Positions 7,391-15,662 of a DNA stretch of 43,417 bases are shown here, piece after piece. The position numbers and the translations under genes are program-made. The first letter of the stretch is position 1, and every line of letters begins with the position of its first letter. The stretch comes from Lachnospiraceae bacterium (GTDB taxonomy: Bacteria > Bacillota > Clostridia > Lachnospirales > Lachnospiraceae), in assembly GCA_017524035.1 (NCBI GenBank), contig JAFWUY010000027.1:1-43417 (forward strand). The letters run 5' to 3'. The notes under the pieces were generated by a model. It saw only the letters and a list, made by a program, of their open reading frames with translations. It was not told the DNA's origin and searched no databases.

Positions 7391-8204
7391 TTACGCACTC
7401 CTCGTATACGCAAAAGAAGACATAGAGAAAAACAGATGGTTCATAGACCGGCTCACCTCCCTTTTTAAGGAGAGGGGAGTCGATCTTTTGCTGAAAACCC
7501 CCGAAGATGCCGAGGAGGTTGCGGATCCGTTCTTTGTCATAAACAGATCGAGAGATCACCTTGTGTCGAAAAGTTTTGAAGAAAAAGGGATCCGGAGCTT
7601 CAATAATTCCGAAACCGTACGCATCGGAAACGACAAGCTCGCCGAGTACGGTCTTTTCAAAAAGCTCGGCCTTCCGGTGATGGAGACGGTTCCGGGTGAC
7701 ACGGCCCCGAAGGATATCCCGTTTTCTTTTCCCCTGGTAGTAAAGGAAAGAGCGGGTCACGGCGGAAGCGGGGTGTTCATGGCGGAAGATGAGGCGGAGC
7801 TTTCCCGGATATTGGAGGGCAGGGATCCTTCGAAATATATCATCCAGGAAATGTGCGACGAGCCCGGGACCGACACAAGGCTCTACATCCTGGGCGGAAA
7901 GGTCATATCCGCGATAAAGAGGACCTCCGGCGGCGACTTCAGGAGCAACTTTTCACTCGGAGGCTCTGCAGAGGCGGAGGAGATCGATGAAGAAACTAAA
8001 GCCTTTGCCCGCATAGTCTGCGATGAGCTTGATCCCGACTATATAGGACTCGACCTGATAAGGCATAAAGGAGGCCGGACCGTCAACGAGATAGAGGATG
8101 CGGCGGGCGCAAGGATGCTCTATGCGAATACCGATATCGATATTGCCGACCTTTTTGTACGTTATATTATGAAAAAACTTTCCAAAACGCCGAAAATGGG
8201 ATAG
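7383..8204 (+). CDS. RimK-like ATP-grasp ligase, second tandem copy
   Basis: The start is taken at ATG 7383 (GTG at 7374 is possible in frame; neither has a strong ribosome site, and translation is probably coupled to the upstream frame). The 273-residue product has the RimK layout: an N-terminal pre-ATP-grasp domain, 'FPLVVKERAGHGGSGV' (the lysine and glycine-rich ATP lid at about 122-137), 'IIQEMCDEPGTDTRLYILGG', and a C-terminal 'YIGLDLI' and 'NEIEDAAGARML'. The usual metal-binding EVN is EIE here, so the asparagine is replaced. It is a divergent paralogue of the interrupted gene upstream. The acceptor is unknown; ribosomal protein, cofactor or peptide substrates are all possible. Confidence 0.8.
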   Translation: MDNYALLVYAKEDIEKNRWFIDRLTSLFKERGVDLLLKTPEDAEEVADPFFVINRSRDHLVSKSFEEKGIRSFNNSETVRIGNDKLAEYGLFKKLGLPVMETVPGDTAPKDIPFSFPLVVKERAGHGGSGVFMAEDEAELSRILEGRDPSKYIIQEMCDEPGTDTRLYILGGKVISAIKRTSGGDFRSNFSLGGSAEAEEIDEETKAFARIVCDELDPDYIGLDLIRHKGGRTVNEIEDAAGARMLYANTDIDIADLFVRYIMKKLSKTPKMG

Positions 8205-8207
8205 AAT
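8179..8207 (+). promoter_or_regulatory. Candidate promoter for the PrsA-like gene
   Basis: TTTCCA (8179-8184), a 17-bp spacer and TAGAAT (8202-8207) straddle the end of the ATP-grasp gene. The -35 is weak. A small inverted repeat (CAGACT/AGTCTG) lies just downstream, in the presumed leader. Confidence 0.35.
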
Positions 8208-8262
8208 AAGGCATTGTCCGACACAGACTAATAAGTCTGACCGATCAGAAAGGAGATCAGTA

Positions 8263-9789
8263 ATGTCCGAGAAAAAGGAAAGTGCAGAAAACAAGACAGT
8301 GACCGAAGAAAAAACTGTCAGGACGCACTATGATATTAAGATGGAGCAGCGCGCAAAGGCCAAGCAGCGCGAAAAGAGAGAAGCCTGGGTATGGAAGACA
8401 ATAGGCTTTGTGCTTGTTGCCGCTGTTGTTGCCCTGATTCTTTCTTTTCCCATCAGGAAATATATCGCCGTCAACGAGACCGTATGCACCATCGGCGGAA
8501 GGGATATAAGCCGTGTTGAGTTTGATTACAACTACAGCATGGTCAAGAACGCTTATGTCAAGAACTACGGTTCATACCTTTCCTATTACGGAATGGATGT
8601 AAACACGATCGAAGACGAGATGTATGACAACACCCTTACCTTCAGGGATTATTTCACCAAGGAAGCTGTTGAGCGCATCAAGTCAACCGTCGCTCTTAGC
8701 GCCGAGCTTGAAAAAGAAGGATATACCTTCGATATCACCAAGGATTACGAAGAGTATATCGAGGCTATGAAGGAAGGCGCCAAGGAAGCCGACATAAGCC
8801 TCGGAGAGTATTACAAGGAATCACTCGGACAGTATGCCACCCAGAGAAGAGTTGAGAAGTTTGTAAAGGAGTCCTTCCTTATCGCTCATTACTCCGATGA
8901 CAAGCAGGCAAGCTTCACTCCCGATGATGCGGCTATCGATGCCCGTTATGCGGAGGATGCCGATGACTACGATCTTTTCGATTACAATCTTATCAGGGTT
9001 GAGGCTCAGCTTCCCAAAGAGCCTACCGAGCTTGCCGATGAGGGCGCAGCCGTAGCGGAGGACGGAACCTATACTCCTTCCGAAGCGGAGGTCGAGGCGG
9101 CAATGAAGGAAGCCAAGGAAAAGGCTGACGAGATCGAGGCTACCGTATTTGATGACGGTGATGTACATACCGGCGAAAGAGCCGCTTCCGTCAATTATCA
9201 GGTCAGAACCTGGCTTGTCGATCCTTCAAGAAAAGAAGGAGACACCACGGTCGTTGAAGCGGAAACCACCAACTGCTATTACATCGCAGGCTTTGTTGCA
9301 AGATATCAGGATACCGCAACAAGCCTTACCGCAAGGATCATCTCCACTCCCGATGCTACCGGCGATGCAATCGTTGCCGAATACAATGCTGCCGGAGCCA
9401 CAGAGGACGCATTCATTGCACTTGTAGATAAGTACAGCGATTCCGGAACCGGAAACGGCGGACTTTACGAGGGTCTTTCCGGCGGAGAGCTTCCCGGTGA
9501 CCTCGGAGTCTGGATCCTTGATTCCGCAAGGGCGCAGGGCGATGTTACCTATTACTTTGACGAAGCAGCCGGCGAGACTTATGTGATTTATTATGTGGGC
9601 GAAGGAAAGCCTTCGTGGTATTATACTATTAGAAATCTCATAGAGTCGGAGAGCATGGATTCATATCTTGCGGGACTTACCGCTACCGTAACGGTTGACG
9701 ATCCCAAGGGAAATCTCAAGTATGTTTCTCTTGAAGAGACGGCGGCAATGTTCCAGGAAGTACAGAATGCATTGACCGAAACGGAATAA
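8263..9789 (+). CDS. Membrane-anchored SurA/PrsA-like folding protein
   Basis: The 508-residue product starts at ATG 8263 with AAGGAG upstream. A charged cytoplasmic tail (1-42) precedes one transmembrane segment (about 44-62), leaving a large extracytoplasmic part. After the membrane, 'CTIGGRDISRVEFDYNY' resembles the SurA N-terminal domain, and a long helical region follows. Around residues 355-450 a parvulin-like stretch is recognisable ('FIALVDKYSDSGTGNGGLYEGLSGGELPGDLGVW', shortened here to its key GGLYEGL and LGVW). It lacks a lipobox, unlike PrsA of Bacillus. The role is inferred as a post-translocation chaperone or prolyl isomerase. It is flanked by a hairpin terminator. Confidence 0.7.
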   Translation: MSEKKESAENKTVTEEKTVRTHYDIKMEQRAKAKQREKREAWVWKTIGFVLVAAVVALILSFPIRKYIAVNETVCTIGGRDISRVEFDYNYSMVKNAYVKNYGSYLSYYGMDVNTIEDEMYDNTLTFRDYFTKEAVERIKSTVALSAELEKEGYTFDITKDYEEYIEAMKEGAKEADISLGEYYKESLGQYATQRRVEKFVKESFLIAHYSDDKQASFTPDDAAIDARYAEDADDYDLFDYNLIRVEAQLPKEPTELADEGAAVAEDGTYTPSEAEVEAAMKEAKEKADEIEATVFDDGDVHTGERAASVNYQVRTWLVDPSRKEGDTTVVEAETTNCYYIAGFVARYQDTATSLTARIISTPDATGDAIVAEYNAAGATEDAFIALVDKYSDSGTGNGGLYEGLSGGELPGDLGVWILDSARAQGDVTYYFDEAAGETYVIYYVGEGKPSWYYTIRNLIESESMDSYLAGLTATVTVDDPKGNLKYVSLEETAAMFQEVQNALTETE

Positions 9790-9809
9790 TAAGCTCTGAC
9801 ATGTGTTTT

Positions 9810-9855
9810 ACGGCCGTGAGATAAGGAGGCGACTCCCGATCACGGCCGTTTTATA
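9810..9855 (+). terminator. Hairpin with inner GNRA tetraloop between the PrsA-like gene and cca
   Basis: ACGGCCGTGA (9810-9819) pairs exactly with TCACGGCCGT (9840-9849), followed by TTTATATT. Inside it, GGAG-GCGA-CTCC (9825-9836) forms a second 4-bp stem closed by a GNRA tetraloop. The outer stem plus T tract is a good terminator; the inner stem hides an AAGGAGG ribosome-site-like sequence. Confidence 0.75.
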
Positions 9856-9861
9856 TTGAAC

Positions 9862-11193
9862 ATGGAAATACGTATCCCCAAAGACGCCAAGTCCATAATC
9901 GATAAACTTATCGGCGCCGGCTACGAAGCATATATCGTGGGCGGCTGTGTCAGAGACTGCCTTCTCGGCCTAAAGCCCGATGACTGGGATATCACAACGA
10001 ATGCCCTTCCGGAGCAGGTTAAGGAGCTGTTCAGACGTACCATTGATACCGGTATAGAGCACGGAACCGTGACAGTCATGATCGGCGACGAAGGCTATGA
10101 GGTCACCACATACCGCACCGACGGGGCATATTCCGACGGAAGGCATCCCGATAAGGTAACCTTCGTTCCTTCACTTAAAGAGGATCTTAAGAGGCGTGAT
10201 TTTACGATCAACGCCATGGCGTATAATGATACGGAAGGACTTGTGGATCTTTTCGGCGGAAGGGATGACATCGAAAGGAAGACCGTAAGATGCGTCGGCT
10301 GTGCGGACGAGAGATTTTCCGAGGATGCGCTCCGTATGATGAGAGCGGTGAGGTTTGCCGCAAAGCTCGGGTATTCGATCGACGATGAGGCCATATCTTC
10401 CATCAAAAAGCTTGCACCTTCGCTTTCCAGGGTTTCCGCGGAAAGGATCACGACCGAGCTTACGAAGCTCCTTGTTTCCGATCATCCCGAGATGATAGAG
10501 ACTCTCTACGAGACGGGACTTACGAAGGTGTTTTTCCCCGAATTCGATAAAGCATTTGATACACCGCAGGTTCATCCCCACCACTGCTTTAATGTCGGCA
10601 AGCATATCACCGAATCGGTGAGGCTGTCGAAAAATGACAGGATTGTCAGATTTGCGATGCTCCTGCATGACATCGGCAAACCCGAAACCCTGACCATAGA
10701 CGATAAGGGGATCACCCACTTTCACGGACATCCCGCTGTGGGCGCCAGGATGGGTGAGGAGATAATGAGGAGATGGAAGCTCGATAACGATACGATCTTC
10801 CGTGTCTGCAGGCTTATAAAGCATCACGATATGGGCAAGGGAAAGGGATGTACTCCCGAACTTACGAGAAAAGCTGTATCCGTGATGGAGGACGATTTTC
10901 TCCGCCTTCTTGAAGTGATGAGAGCCGATGTGCTTGCACAGAGTGATTTCCAGAGACAGCAGAAGCTTGAAAACCTTGATAAATACAGTGCGGAATACGA
11001 GCGAATCGTAAAAGAGGGAGAATGCTGCAGTCTCAAGGATCTTGCGGTCGGTGGACGCGACCTTATAGACGCCGGCATAAAGCCGGGACCCGTTATGGGA
11101 GAGATACTCGGAAAGCTTCTGGAAAAAGTTCTGGAAGATCCGTCTTTGAACGACCGCGAAAAGCTTCTTTCCATTGCAAAGGAATACATATGA
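9862..11193 (+). CDS. cca: CCA-adding tRNA nucleotidyltransferase
   Basis: ATG 9862 is chosen; TTG at 9856 is an in-frame alternative. Neither has a ribosome site at normal distance. The 443-residue protein has the class II nucleotidyltransferase signatures: VGGCVRDCLLG near residue 26 and DWDIT with the catalytic aspartates, then RRDFTINAMAYN, followed by the RNA-binding region ('EDALRMMRAVRFAAKLGY'). A C-terminal HD domain is visible ('LLHDIGKPETLT', and 'HFHGHPAVGARM'). The enzyme completes or repairs the CCA 3' end of tRNA. The only tRNA in this window, tRNA-Leu, lacks an encoded CCA and so would need this activity. Its stop overlaps the next ATG as ATGA. Confidence 0.92.
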   Translation: MEIRIPKDAKSIIDKLIGAGYEAYIVGGCVRDCLLGLKPDDWDITTNALPEQVKELFRRTIDTGIEHGTVTVMIGDEGYEVTTYRTDGAYSDGRHPDKVTFVPSLKEDLKRRDFTINAMAYNDTEGLVDLFGGRDDIERKTVRCVGCADERFSEDALRMMRAVRFAAKLGYSIDDEAISSIKKLAPSLSRVSAERITTELTKLLVSDHPEMIETLYETGLTKVFFPEFDKAFDTPQVHPHHCFNVGKHITESVRLSKNDRIVRFAMLLHDIGKPETLTIDDKGITHFHGHPAVGARMGEEIMRRWKLDNDTIFRVCRLIKHHDMGKGKGCTPELTRKAVSVMEDDFLRLLEVMRADVLAQSDFQRQQKLENLDKYSAEYERIVKEGECCSLKDLAVGGRDLIDAGIKPGPVMGEILGKLLEKVLEDPSLNDREKLLSIAKEYI

Positions 11194-12584
11194 CCCTTAA
11201 GTCTGAGCGCATAAAGAGAATACGTAAGACCGTCGCACTTTTGATGAGCGCCGTACTTAGCGTGCTCTGCTTTTCCGGCTGCAAGGGACCTTTTACTCCG
11301 CAGCCCGTATCGGAGCTTCCGCAGACACAGTCTCAGGACACGGGATTTGTCCTGTACGGAACTTACGATTACGATTCCACCGATACCGCGATCCTCGTGG
11401 ACAGGAACACCGAAGAGGGAACTCTTACCTTCCTCAACAGGACCAATCACAGAAGATACACTCTCGCATATGACGGAACCACGGGCTTCTATGACAGATA
11501 TAACAACCTGATATCCCTTAACCAGATAAATGTCGGGGATATCCTTAACGTGAGATTCGTAAAGAGCAAAAGGCATCTGACACTCGCGTCACTTTCCCCC
11601 GATGCATGGACCAAGCCTTCAACGGACCAGTATATTTTCGACAGCGTAAAGAAGGAAGTCACCATCGGATCCGACATATACAAGCTTGCTGATGACTGCT
11701 TCTGTTATTCGGGAAAGGAAGAGCTTCTGTACCAGGAACTCAACAGCGTCGATGTACTCACCTTCCACGGAATAGATTCGACCGTTTACAGCATCAATGT
11801 TGATAAGGGACACGGATACCTAAGACTGTCGGGACATGAGTATTTTGTCGGAGGATGGATAGAAGTAGGAACAAAGTATATCTGGAAGATCACGGAAGAC
11901 ATGCTCCTTACCGTTCCCGAAGGAACATACAATGTTGTCGTTTCCGCGGACGGATGCATGGTCGACAGGAGTGTTACGATAAAGAAGGGACTTGAGACCG
12001 TGCTCGATCTTTCGGATGTCGTTCCCGAGGTTCCCAAGGAAGGACTCGTACTCTTTTCACTTACTCCTTCCGATGCAACACTTTACATAGACGGTGAAAA
12101 GGCCGATACATCACAGGGCATATCCCTGACTTACGGACTGCATCAGCTGATGTGCACATGCGACGGCTATGTGACACTCACAAGATATCTCAGTGTCGGT
12201 GAGGAAAACGCCGGCATCAGCATCACGCTTGAAAAGGAAAAGACCGAAACGCAGACGGATGTCAGCGGCAATAACGATGTCAGCGGAAACTCTTCATCAC
12301 AGTCCGGAGGCTCCGCAAACGATGTGAGCGGCAACTCATCGGGGCAGGATGTGACAAGCACGTCATATTATCGTGTATATATCAATGCACCTGCGGGAGC
12401 TGAGTGCTATATCGACGGCAATTATGTCGGAGTGGTGCCCTGTTATTTCAAGAAGGCGGAGGGTACTCACGTTGTCACTCTGAGCAGTCCGGGATGCAAC
12501 ACGAGGAGCTATACAATAAGTGTCGATAACGCACTTTCGGACATGTCATTTTCGTTCACGGATCTGGAGCCCAAAAACCCTTGA
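11190..12584 (+). CDS. Lipoprotein with PEGA repeats
   Basis: The start ATG at 11190 overlaps the cca stop (ATGA), so translation is coupled. The 464-residue product has a basic N-terminus, a hydrophobic segment and a lipobox 'VLCFSG-C' with C31 as the predicted lipidated residue. The body holds beta-rich PEGA-type repeats: 'VPEGTYNVVVSADGC', 'SLTPSDATLYIDGEK' and 'APAGAECYIDGNYVGVVP'. A serine/glycine/asparagine linker containing three DVSGN pentamers separates the last repeat. PEGA domains are usually found in surface-associated proteins that contact the cell wall. Function is otherwise unknown. No terminator is convincing before the HU promoter. Confidence 0.75.
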   Translation: MTLKSERIKRIRKTVALLMSAVLSVLCFSGCKGPFTPQPVSELPQTQSQDTGFVLYGTYDYDSTDTAILVDRNTEEGTLTFLNRTNHRRYTLAYDGTTGFYDRYNNLISLNQINVGDILNVRFVKSKRHLTLASLSPDAWTKPSTDQYIFDSVKKEVTIGSDIYKLADDCFCYSGKEELLYQELNSVDVLTFHGIDSTVYSINVDKGHGYLRLSGHEYFVGGWIEVGTKYIWKITEDMLLTVPEGTYNVVVSADGCMVDRSVTIKKGLETVLDLSDVVPEVPKEGLVLFSLTPSDATLYIDGEKADTSQGISLTYGLHQLMCTCDGYVTLTRYLSVGEENAGISITLEKEKTETQTDVSGNNDVSGNSSSQSGGSANDVSGNSSGQDVTSTSYYRVYINAPAGAECYIDGNYVGVVPCYFKKAEGTHVVTLSSPGCNTRSYTISVDNALSDMSFSFTDLEPKNP

Positions 12585-12658
12585 AACAAGAGATTGTCAA
12601 GCGTTTTTTGAGAAAATGCCGTTTTTCGTGATATTTTCGTTGAAACGCCCTATTTTCC

Positions 12659-12687
12659 TTGACAAAGAGGCATGAACTGTTTATAAA
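12659..12687 (+). promoter_or_regulatory. Near-consensus sigma-A promoter of the HU gene
   Basis: TTGACA (12659-12664) is a perfect -35, the spacer is 17 bp, and TATAAA (12682-12687) is a near-perfect -10. This strength fits an abundant nucleoid protein. The presumed leader is about 60 bases. Confidence 0.9.
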
Positions 12688-12752
12688 GTATGTAGTGGTC
12701 CCAAGATAAGAGATCACCCCAAACATTCTTATAAAACAGGAGGAGTAATTAC

Positions 12753-13025
12753 ATGAACAAGACCGAATTGGTTGCTGCTATCGCAGATTCTGCTGACCTT
12801 ACCAAGAAGGATGCTGAAAAGGCAGTTAATTCTTTTACCGAGGTTATCACCAAGGCACTTAAGAAGGGTGACAAGGTTCAGCTTGTCGGCTTCGGAACTT
12901 TCGAAGTAGTTAAGAGAGCAGCTAGAGAGGGAAGAAATCCTCAGACCGGAAAGGCTATGAAGATCAAGGCTTCCAAGGCTCCTAAGTTCAAGGCAGGCAA
13001 GGCTCTTAAGGACGCTCTTAACTAA
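12753..13025 (+). CDS. hup: HU family nucleoid protein
   Basis: The 90-residue product is a canonical HU: starts MNKTELV, has the dimerisation core 'VQLVGFGTFEV' and the DNA-binding arm 'REGRNPQTGKAMKI'. It is lysine- and alanine-rich. The ribosome site AGGAGG is ideal. HU bends and compacts DNA as a dimer and takes part in replication and recombination. The codon choice is more T-ending and uniform than its neighbours, as expected for a highly expressed gene. It sits at the head of the conserved hup-rqcP-divIC-tilS-hpt-ftsH order. Confidence 0.97.
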   Translation: MNKTELVAAIADSADLTKKDAEKAVNSFTEVITKALKKGDKVQLVGFGTFEVVKRAAREGRNPQTGKAMKIKASKAPKFKAGKALKDALN

Positions 13026-13047
13026 TTTTCATGTTATGAATAACAGC

Positions 13048-13082
13048 GCACCCGTTTGATGAGTCAGGCGGGTGCACTTTTG
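13048..13082 (+). terminator. Hairpin between hup and rqcP, likely partial terminator
   Basis: GCACCCG (13048-13054) pairs with CGGGTGC (13069-13075), then ACTTTTG. The T run is short, so it probably lowers, rather than blocks, expression of the downstream genes, which have no clear promoter of their own. Confidence 0.65.
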
Positions 13083-13098
13083 TATCGGGAGTTTTATA

Positions 13099-13338
13099 AT
13101 GAGACTTGATAAGTATCTTAAGGTTTCAAGACTTATTAAAAGAAGGACGGTTGCAAACTCCGCGTGCGACGCCGGAAGGGTTACCGTCAATGACAGACCC
13201 GCCAAAGCATCGACGGAAGTCAAGGCAGGGGATATCCTCAGCATATCCTTCGGAAACAGGGAGCTTAAGGTAAAAGTCACGGATGTTCGCGAGACGGTCA
13301 GGAAGGAAGAGGCCGACGCGATGTATGAGGAATTGTAA
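13099..13338 (+). CDS. rqcP: RqcP, S4-domain ribosome quality control factor
   Basis: The start ATG at 13099 has CGGGAG upstream; an in-frame alternative at 13072 lies inside the terminator hairpin. The 79-residue product is a small S4 RNA-binding domain: 'MRLDKYLKVSRLIKRRTVAN' at the start, followed by 'GRVTVNDRPAKAS' and 'VKAGDILSI'. RqcP (formerly YabO/YlmH-like Hsp15 relative) binds 50S subunits with RqcH and helps C-terminal alanine tailing. Position directly after hup is the conserved Firmicutes arrangement. The stop overlaps the next start by one base. Confidence 0.9.
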   Translation: MRLDKYLKVSRLIKRRTVANSACDAGRVTVNDRPAKASTEVKAGDILSISFGNRELKVKVTDVRETVRKEEADAMYEEL

Positions 13339-13676
13339 TGGCAGCAAGGGAGAGATCCGGAAACCGCACAATGACCGCGATGGAGAAACGCCGCAGAAGA
13401 AGCGGTGCTTCCGGTTATATTCTCTTTGCAGTTATCGTATCTCTTATCTCACTTGTGGTACTTGTACAGATAAGGGATGTCAAGAAGAGACTCAGTGTTT
13501 ACGAGCAGCAGGATCAGGCGCTTGATGAGCAGATCGCCGCACAGCTCGACCGCACCGAGGAACTCAACGAACTTGAAAAATACGTCCAGACCAAGGCATA
13601 TGCCGAGGAGCAGGCCCATGAAAAACTCGGGCTTGTCAATGAGGGCGAGATCATATTTAAGCTTGAGGACAATTAG
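13338..13676 (+). CDS. divIC: DivIC/FtsB-like septum protein
   Basis: The 112-residue product has a basic cytoplasmic tail, a transmembrane segment at about 26-44, then a coiled coil (about 46-82, 'VKKRLSVYEQQDQALDEQI') and a short ending 'AHEKLGLVNEGEIIF'. This is the bitopic septum-formation initiator layout of DivIC/FtsB, which joins FtsL and DivIB/FtsQ at the division site. In spore formers yabP and yabQ lie between rqcP and this gene; here they are missing and the genes are joined by a one-base overlap. Confidence 0.85.
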   Translation: MAARERSGNRTMTAMEKRRRRSGASGYILFAVIVSLISLVVLVQIRDVKKRLSVYEQQDQALDEQIAAQLDRTEELNELEKYVQTKAYAEEQAHEKLGLVNEGEIIFKLEDN

Positions 13677-15112
13677 TGAAAGCCGGAGCGGAAGTCATCT
13701 TTAAAAAGTATATGGATGGCATCCCCGTATCTGATGCAGGAATGCATCTGATCGCAGGGGTGTCCGGCGGGGCAGATTCCATCTGCCTTTTATTTTTGTT
13801 GCTCGGATATCTCGATAAATCCGACATTCGTGTCATTCATATAAACCATATGATCCGCGGCAGGGAAGCGGATGAGGATTCGCTTTTCGTGGAGAAGATA
13901 TGTGCGGAGCATGGGGTTTCCTTTAAGGAGATCAAAAAGGACATCCCGGCGTACGCTTCCGAAAACGGACTTTCCGAGGAGGAAGCCGGAAGAAGATTCC
14001 GTTATGAGTGCTTTGAAAATGAAGCGCTTGAATGGGAAAAGGAATGCTCCTATCCCGAGGGAAGCGTCCGGATCGCCGTTGCCCATCACCTTGAGGACAA
14101 TGCGGAAACGGTCCTCTTTAACCTTTTCCGCGGAACCGGCATAAAGGGACTCGGCGGTATCGGCTCCGAAAGAGGGCGTATCATCAGACCGCTCATCGAT
14201 ATGTCCAGAAAGGATATCGAAGCATACCTTAGTGAAAAGGGAATAGCTTTCAGGACGGACCGTACCAATTCGGACAATTCATACGCAAGAAACAGGATCC
14301 GTAATGTCATCATTCCCGAGGCCTGTGAGATATGCAGCGTGGCTCCGGAACATATTTCGGAAGCATCCGGAAAGCTCCGTGAGATATCCGTTTACCTCGG
14401 TGAAAGAGTTGAAGAGGCGAAGAGATCCGCGGTCACATCCGATGCCCCCGGAACATACAGGGTGAACAGGAAGGCATTTGGCCTGCTTCCGGATATTATC
14501 GGTTCGCTCCTTATCCTTGAACTTCTTACGGACCTTACCCCATATAAAAAGGATATCGGGGAAGTCCATGCTGACGCTGTCATATCGCTCCTTAAGGGAA
14601 GCGCGGGAAAGCATGCGGATCTACCGTACGGTATCAAAGCCGATGTATCCTCGGACGAACTCCTATTAAGGGCGTCCGGTTCGGCTCCCGGGATCCGGGA
14701 TGCCGGGGATGTGTTTGTGAGCGCGGTATATTTCAAGGCTTCGGACCTGTCCGCAGATGAAAGAAGAGCCTTGACCGATCCTGCGTTTGCGGGTGACGGC
14801 TACACTAAATATTTCGATTGTGATAAAATATCCTCTATCGCAACCCTTGAGGGTGTTTCGGATCCCCCCTATTTTGAGATCAGAAAAAGACGTGATGGCG
14901 ATCATATGATGATCACCGCAGGCGGGAAGAGCGCGACCAAGAAGATCGGCGACTATCTGACCGATCTGAAGCTCTCACCCGACGAAAAGGAAAACATTCT
15001 TGTATGTGCGGTCGGAAGTGAGGTTCTGTGGGTCATAGGACGCAGAATGGCAGATTCCGCCAAGCTTGACGAGACAACCGTTAATATTTTGAAACTAGAG
15101 GTAAAGGAATAA
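13676..15112 (+). CDS. tilS: tRNA-Ile lysidine synthase
   Basis: The GTG start at 13676 overlaps the divIC stop (TAGTG). The 478-residue protein opens with the PP-loop 'GVSGGADS' (SGGADS at 30-35), followed by the TilS motifs 'INHMIRG', 'HHLEDNAETVLFNLFRGTG' and 'GIGSERGRIIRPLI'. A C-terminal domain ('RKRRDGDHM', 'KIGDYLTDLK') completes the long TilS form. The enzyme converts cytidine 34 of tRNA-Ile(CAU) to lysidine with ATP and lysine, so that it reads AUA. The gene is essential in most bacteria. It is followed by hpt after one base. Confidence 0.93.
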   Translation: MKAGAEVIFKKYMDGIPVSDAGMHLIAGVSGGADSICLLFLLLGYLDKSDIRVIHINHMIRGREADEDSLFVEKICAEHGVSFKEIKKDIPAYASENGLSEEEAGRRFRYECFENEALEWEKECSYPEGSVRIAVAHHLEDNAETVLFNLFRGTGIKGLGGIGSERGRIIRPLIDMSRKDIEAYLSEKGIAFRTDRTNSDNSYARNRIRNVIIPEACEICSVAPEHISEASGKLREISVYLGERVEEAKRSAVTSDAPGTYRVNRKAFGLLPDIIGSLLILELLTDLTPYKKDIGEVHADAVISLLKGSAGKHADLPYGIKADVSSDELLLRASGSAPGIRDAGDVFVSAVYFKASDLSADERRALTDPAFAGDGYTKYFDCDKISSIATLEGVSDPPYFEIRKRRDGDHMMITAGGKSATKKIGDYLTDLKLSPDEKENILVCAVGSEVLWVIGRRMADSAKLDETTVNILKLEVKE

Positions 15113-15113
15113 T

Positions 15114-15641
15114 ATGGAGAAACATCATATTGAAGTAATGTTTACCGAAGAAGAAGTTGACCGCAGGATCCAGGAGATCGGAGATCAGATCACAAGGGAT
15201 TATGCCGGAAAGCAGGTACATATGGTATGCGTGCTCAAAGGCGGTGCGTTCTTTATGTGTGAGCTTGCAAAACGCATCAAGCTTGATGTATCGCTCGATT
15301 TTATGAGTGCGTCCAGCTACGGATCGGGAACCGAATCCAGCGGACTGGTCAGGATAGTCAAGGACCTCGACGAGCCTCTTAAGGATAAGGAGGTCATCGT
15401 TGTCGAGGACATCGTTGACAGCGGAAGGACCCTCAGCTATCTTCTTAAGATGCTTTCGGAAAGAGGTCCCAAGAGCCTTAAGCTCTGCACCCTTCTCGAC
15501 AAGCCTTCAAGACGCGTTACCGATGTGGATGTGACTTACACGGGATTCAAGATCCCGGATGAATTTGTGGTAGGCTACGGTCTCGATTACGACCAGATGT
15601 ACAGGAACCTGCCCTATATCGGAGTTGTTAAGTTCGATTGA
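15114..15641 (+). CDS. hpt: Hypoxanthine phosphoribosyltransferase
   Basis: The 175-residue product has the PRPP-binding loop 'VIVVEDIVDSGRTL' at 94-107, with E98 and D99, and the early 'VLKGGAFFM' loop that binds pyrophosphate. Length and sequence fit bacterial Hpt, which salvages hypoxanthine (and guanine) to IMP or GMP with PRPP. Its position between tilS and ftsH is the widely conserved Firmicutes order; in Bacillus, TilS and Hpt are both linked to ftsH expression. The ribosome site is weak (GGTAAAGGAA). Confidence 0.95.
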   Translation: MEKHHIEVMFTEEEVDRRIQEIGDQITRDYAGKQVHMVCVLKGGAFFMCELAKRIKLDVSLDFMSASSYGSGTESSGLVRIVKDLDEPLKDKEVIVVEDIVDSGRTLSYLLKMLSERGPKSLKLCTLLDKPSRRVTDVDVTYTGFKIPDEFVVGYGLDYDQMYRNLPYIGVVKFD

Positions 15642-15662
15642 TCCTTTTGGAGGAAGTAAATT

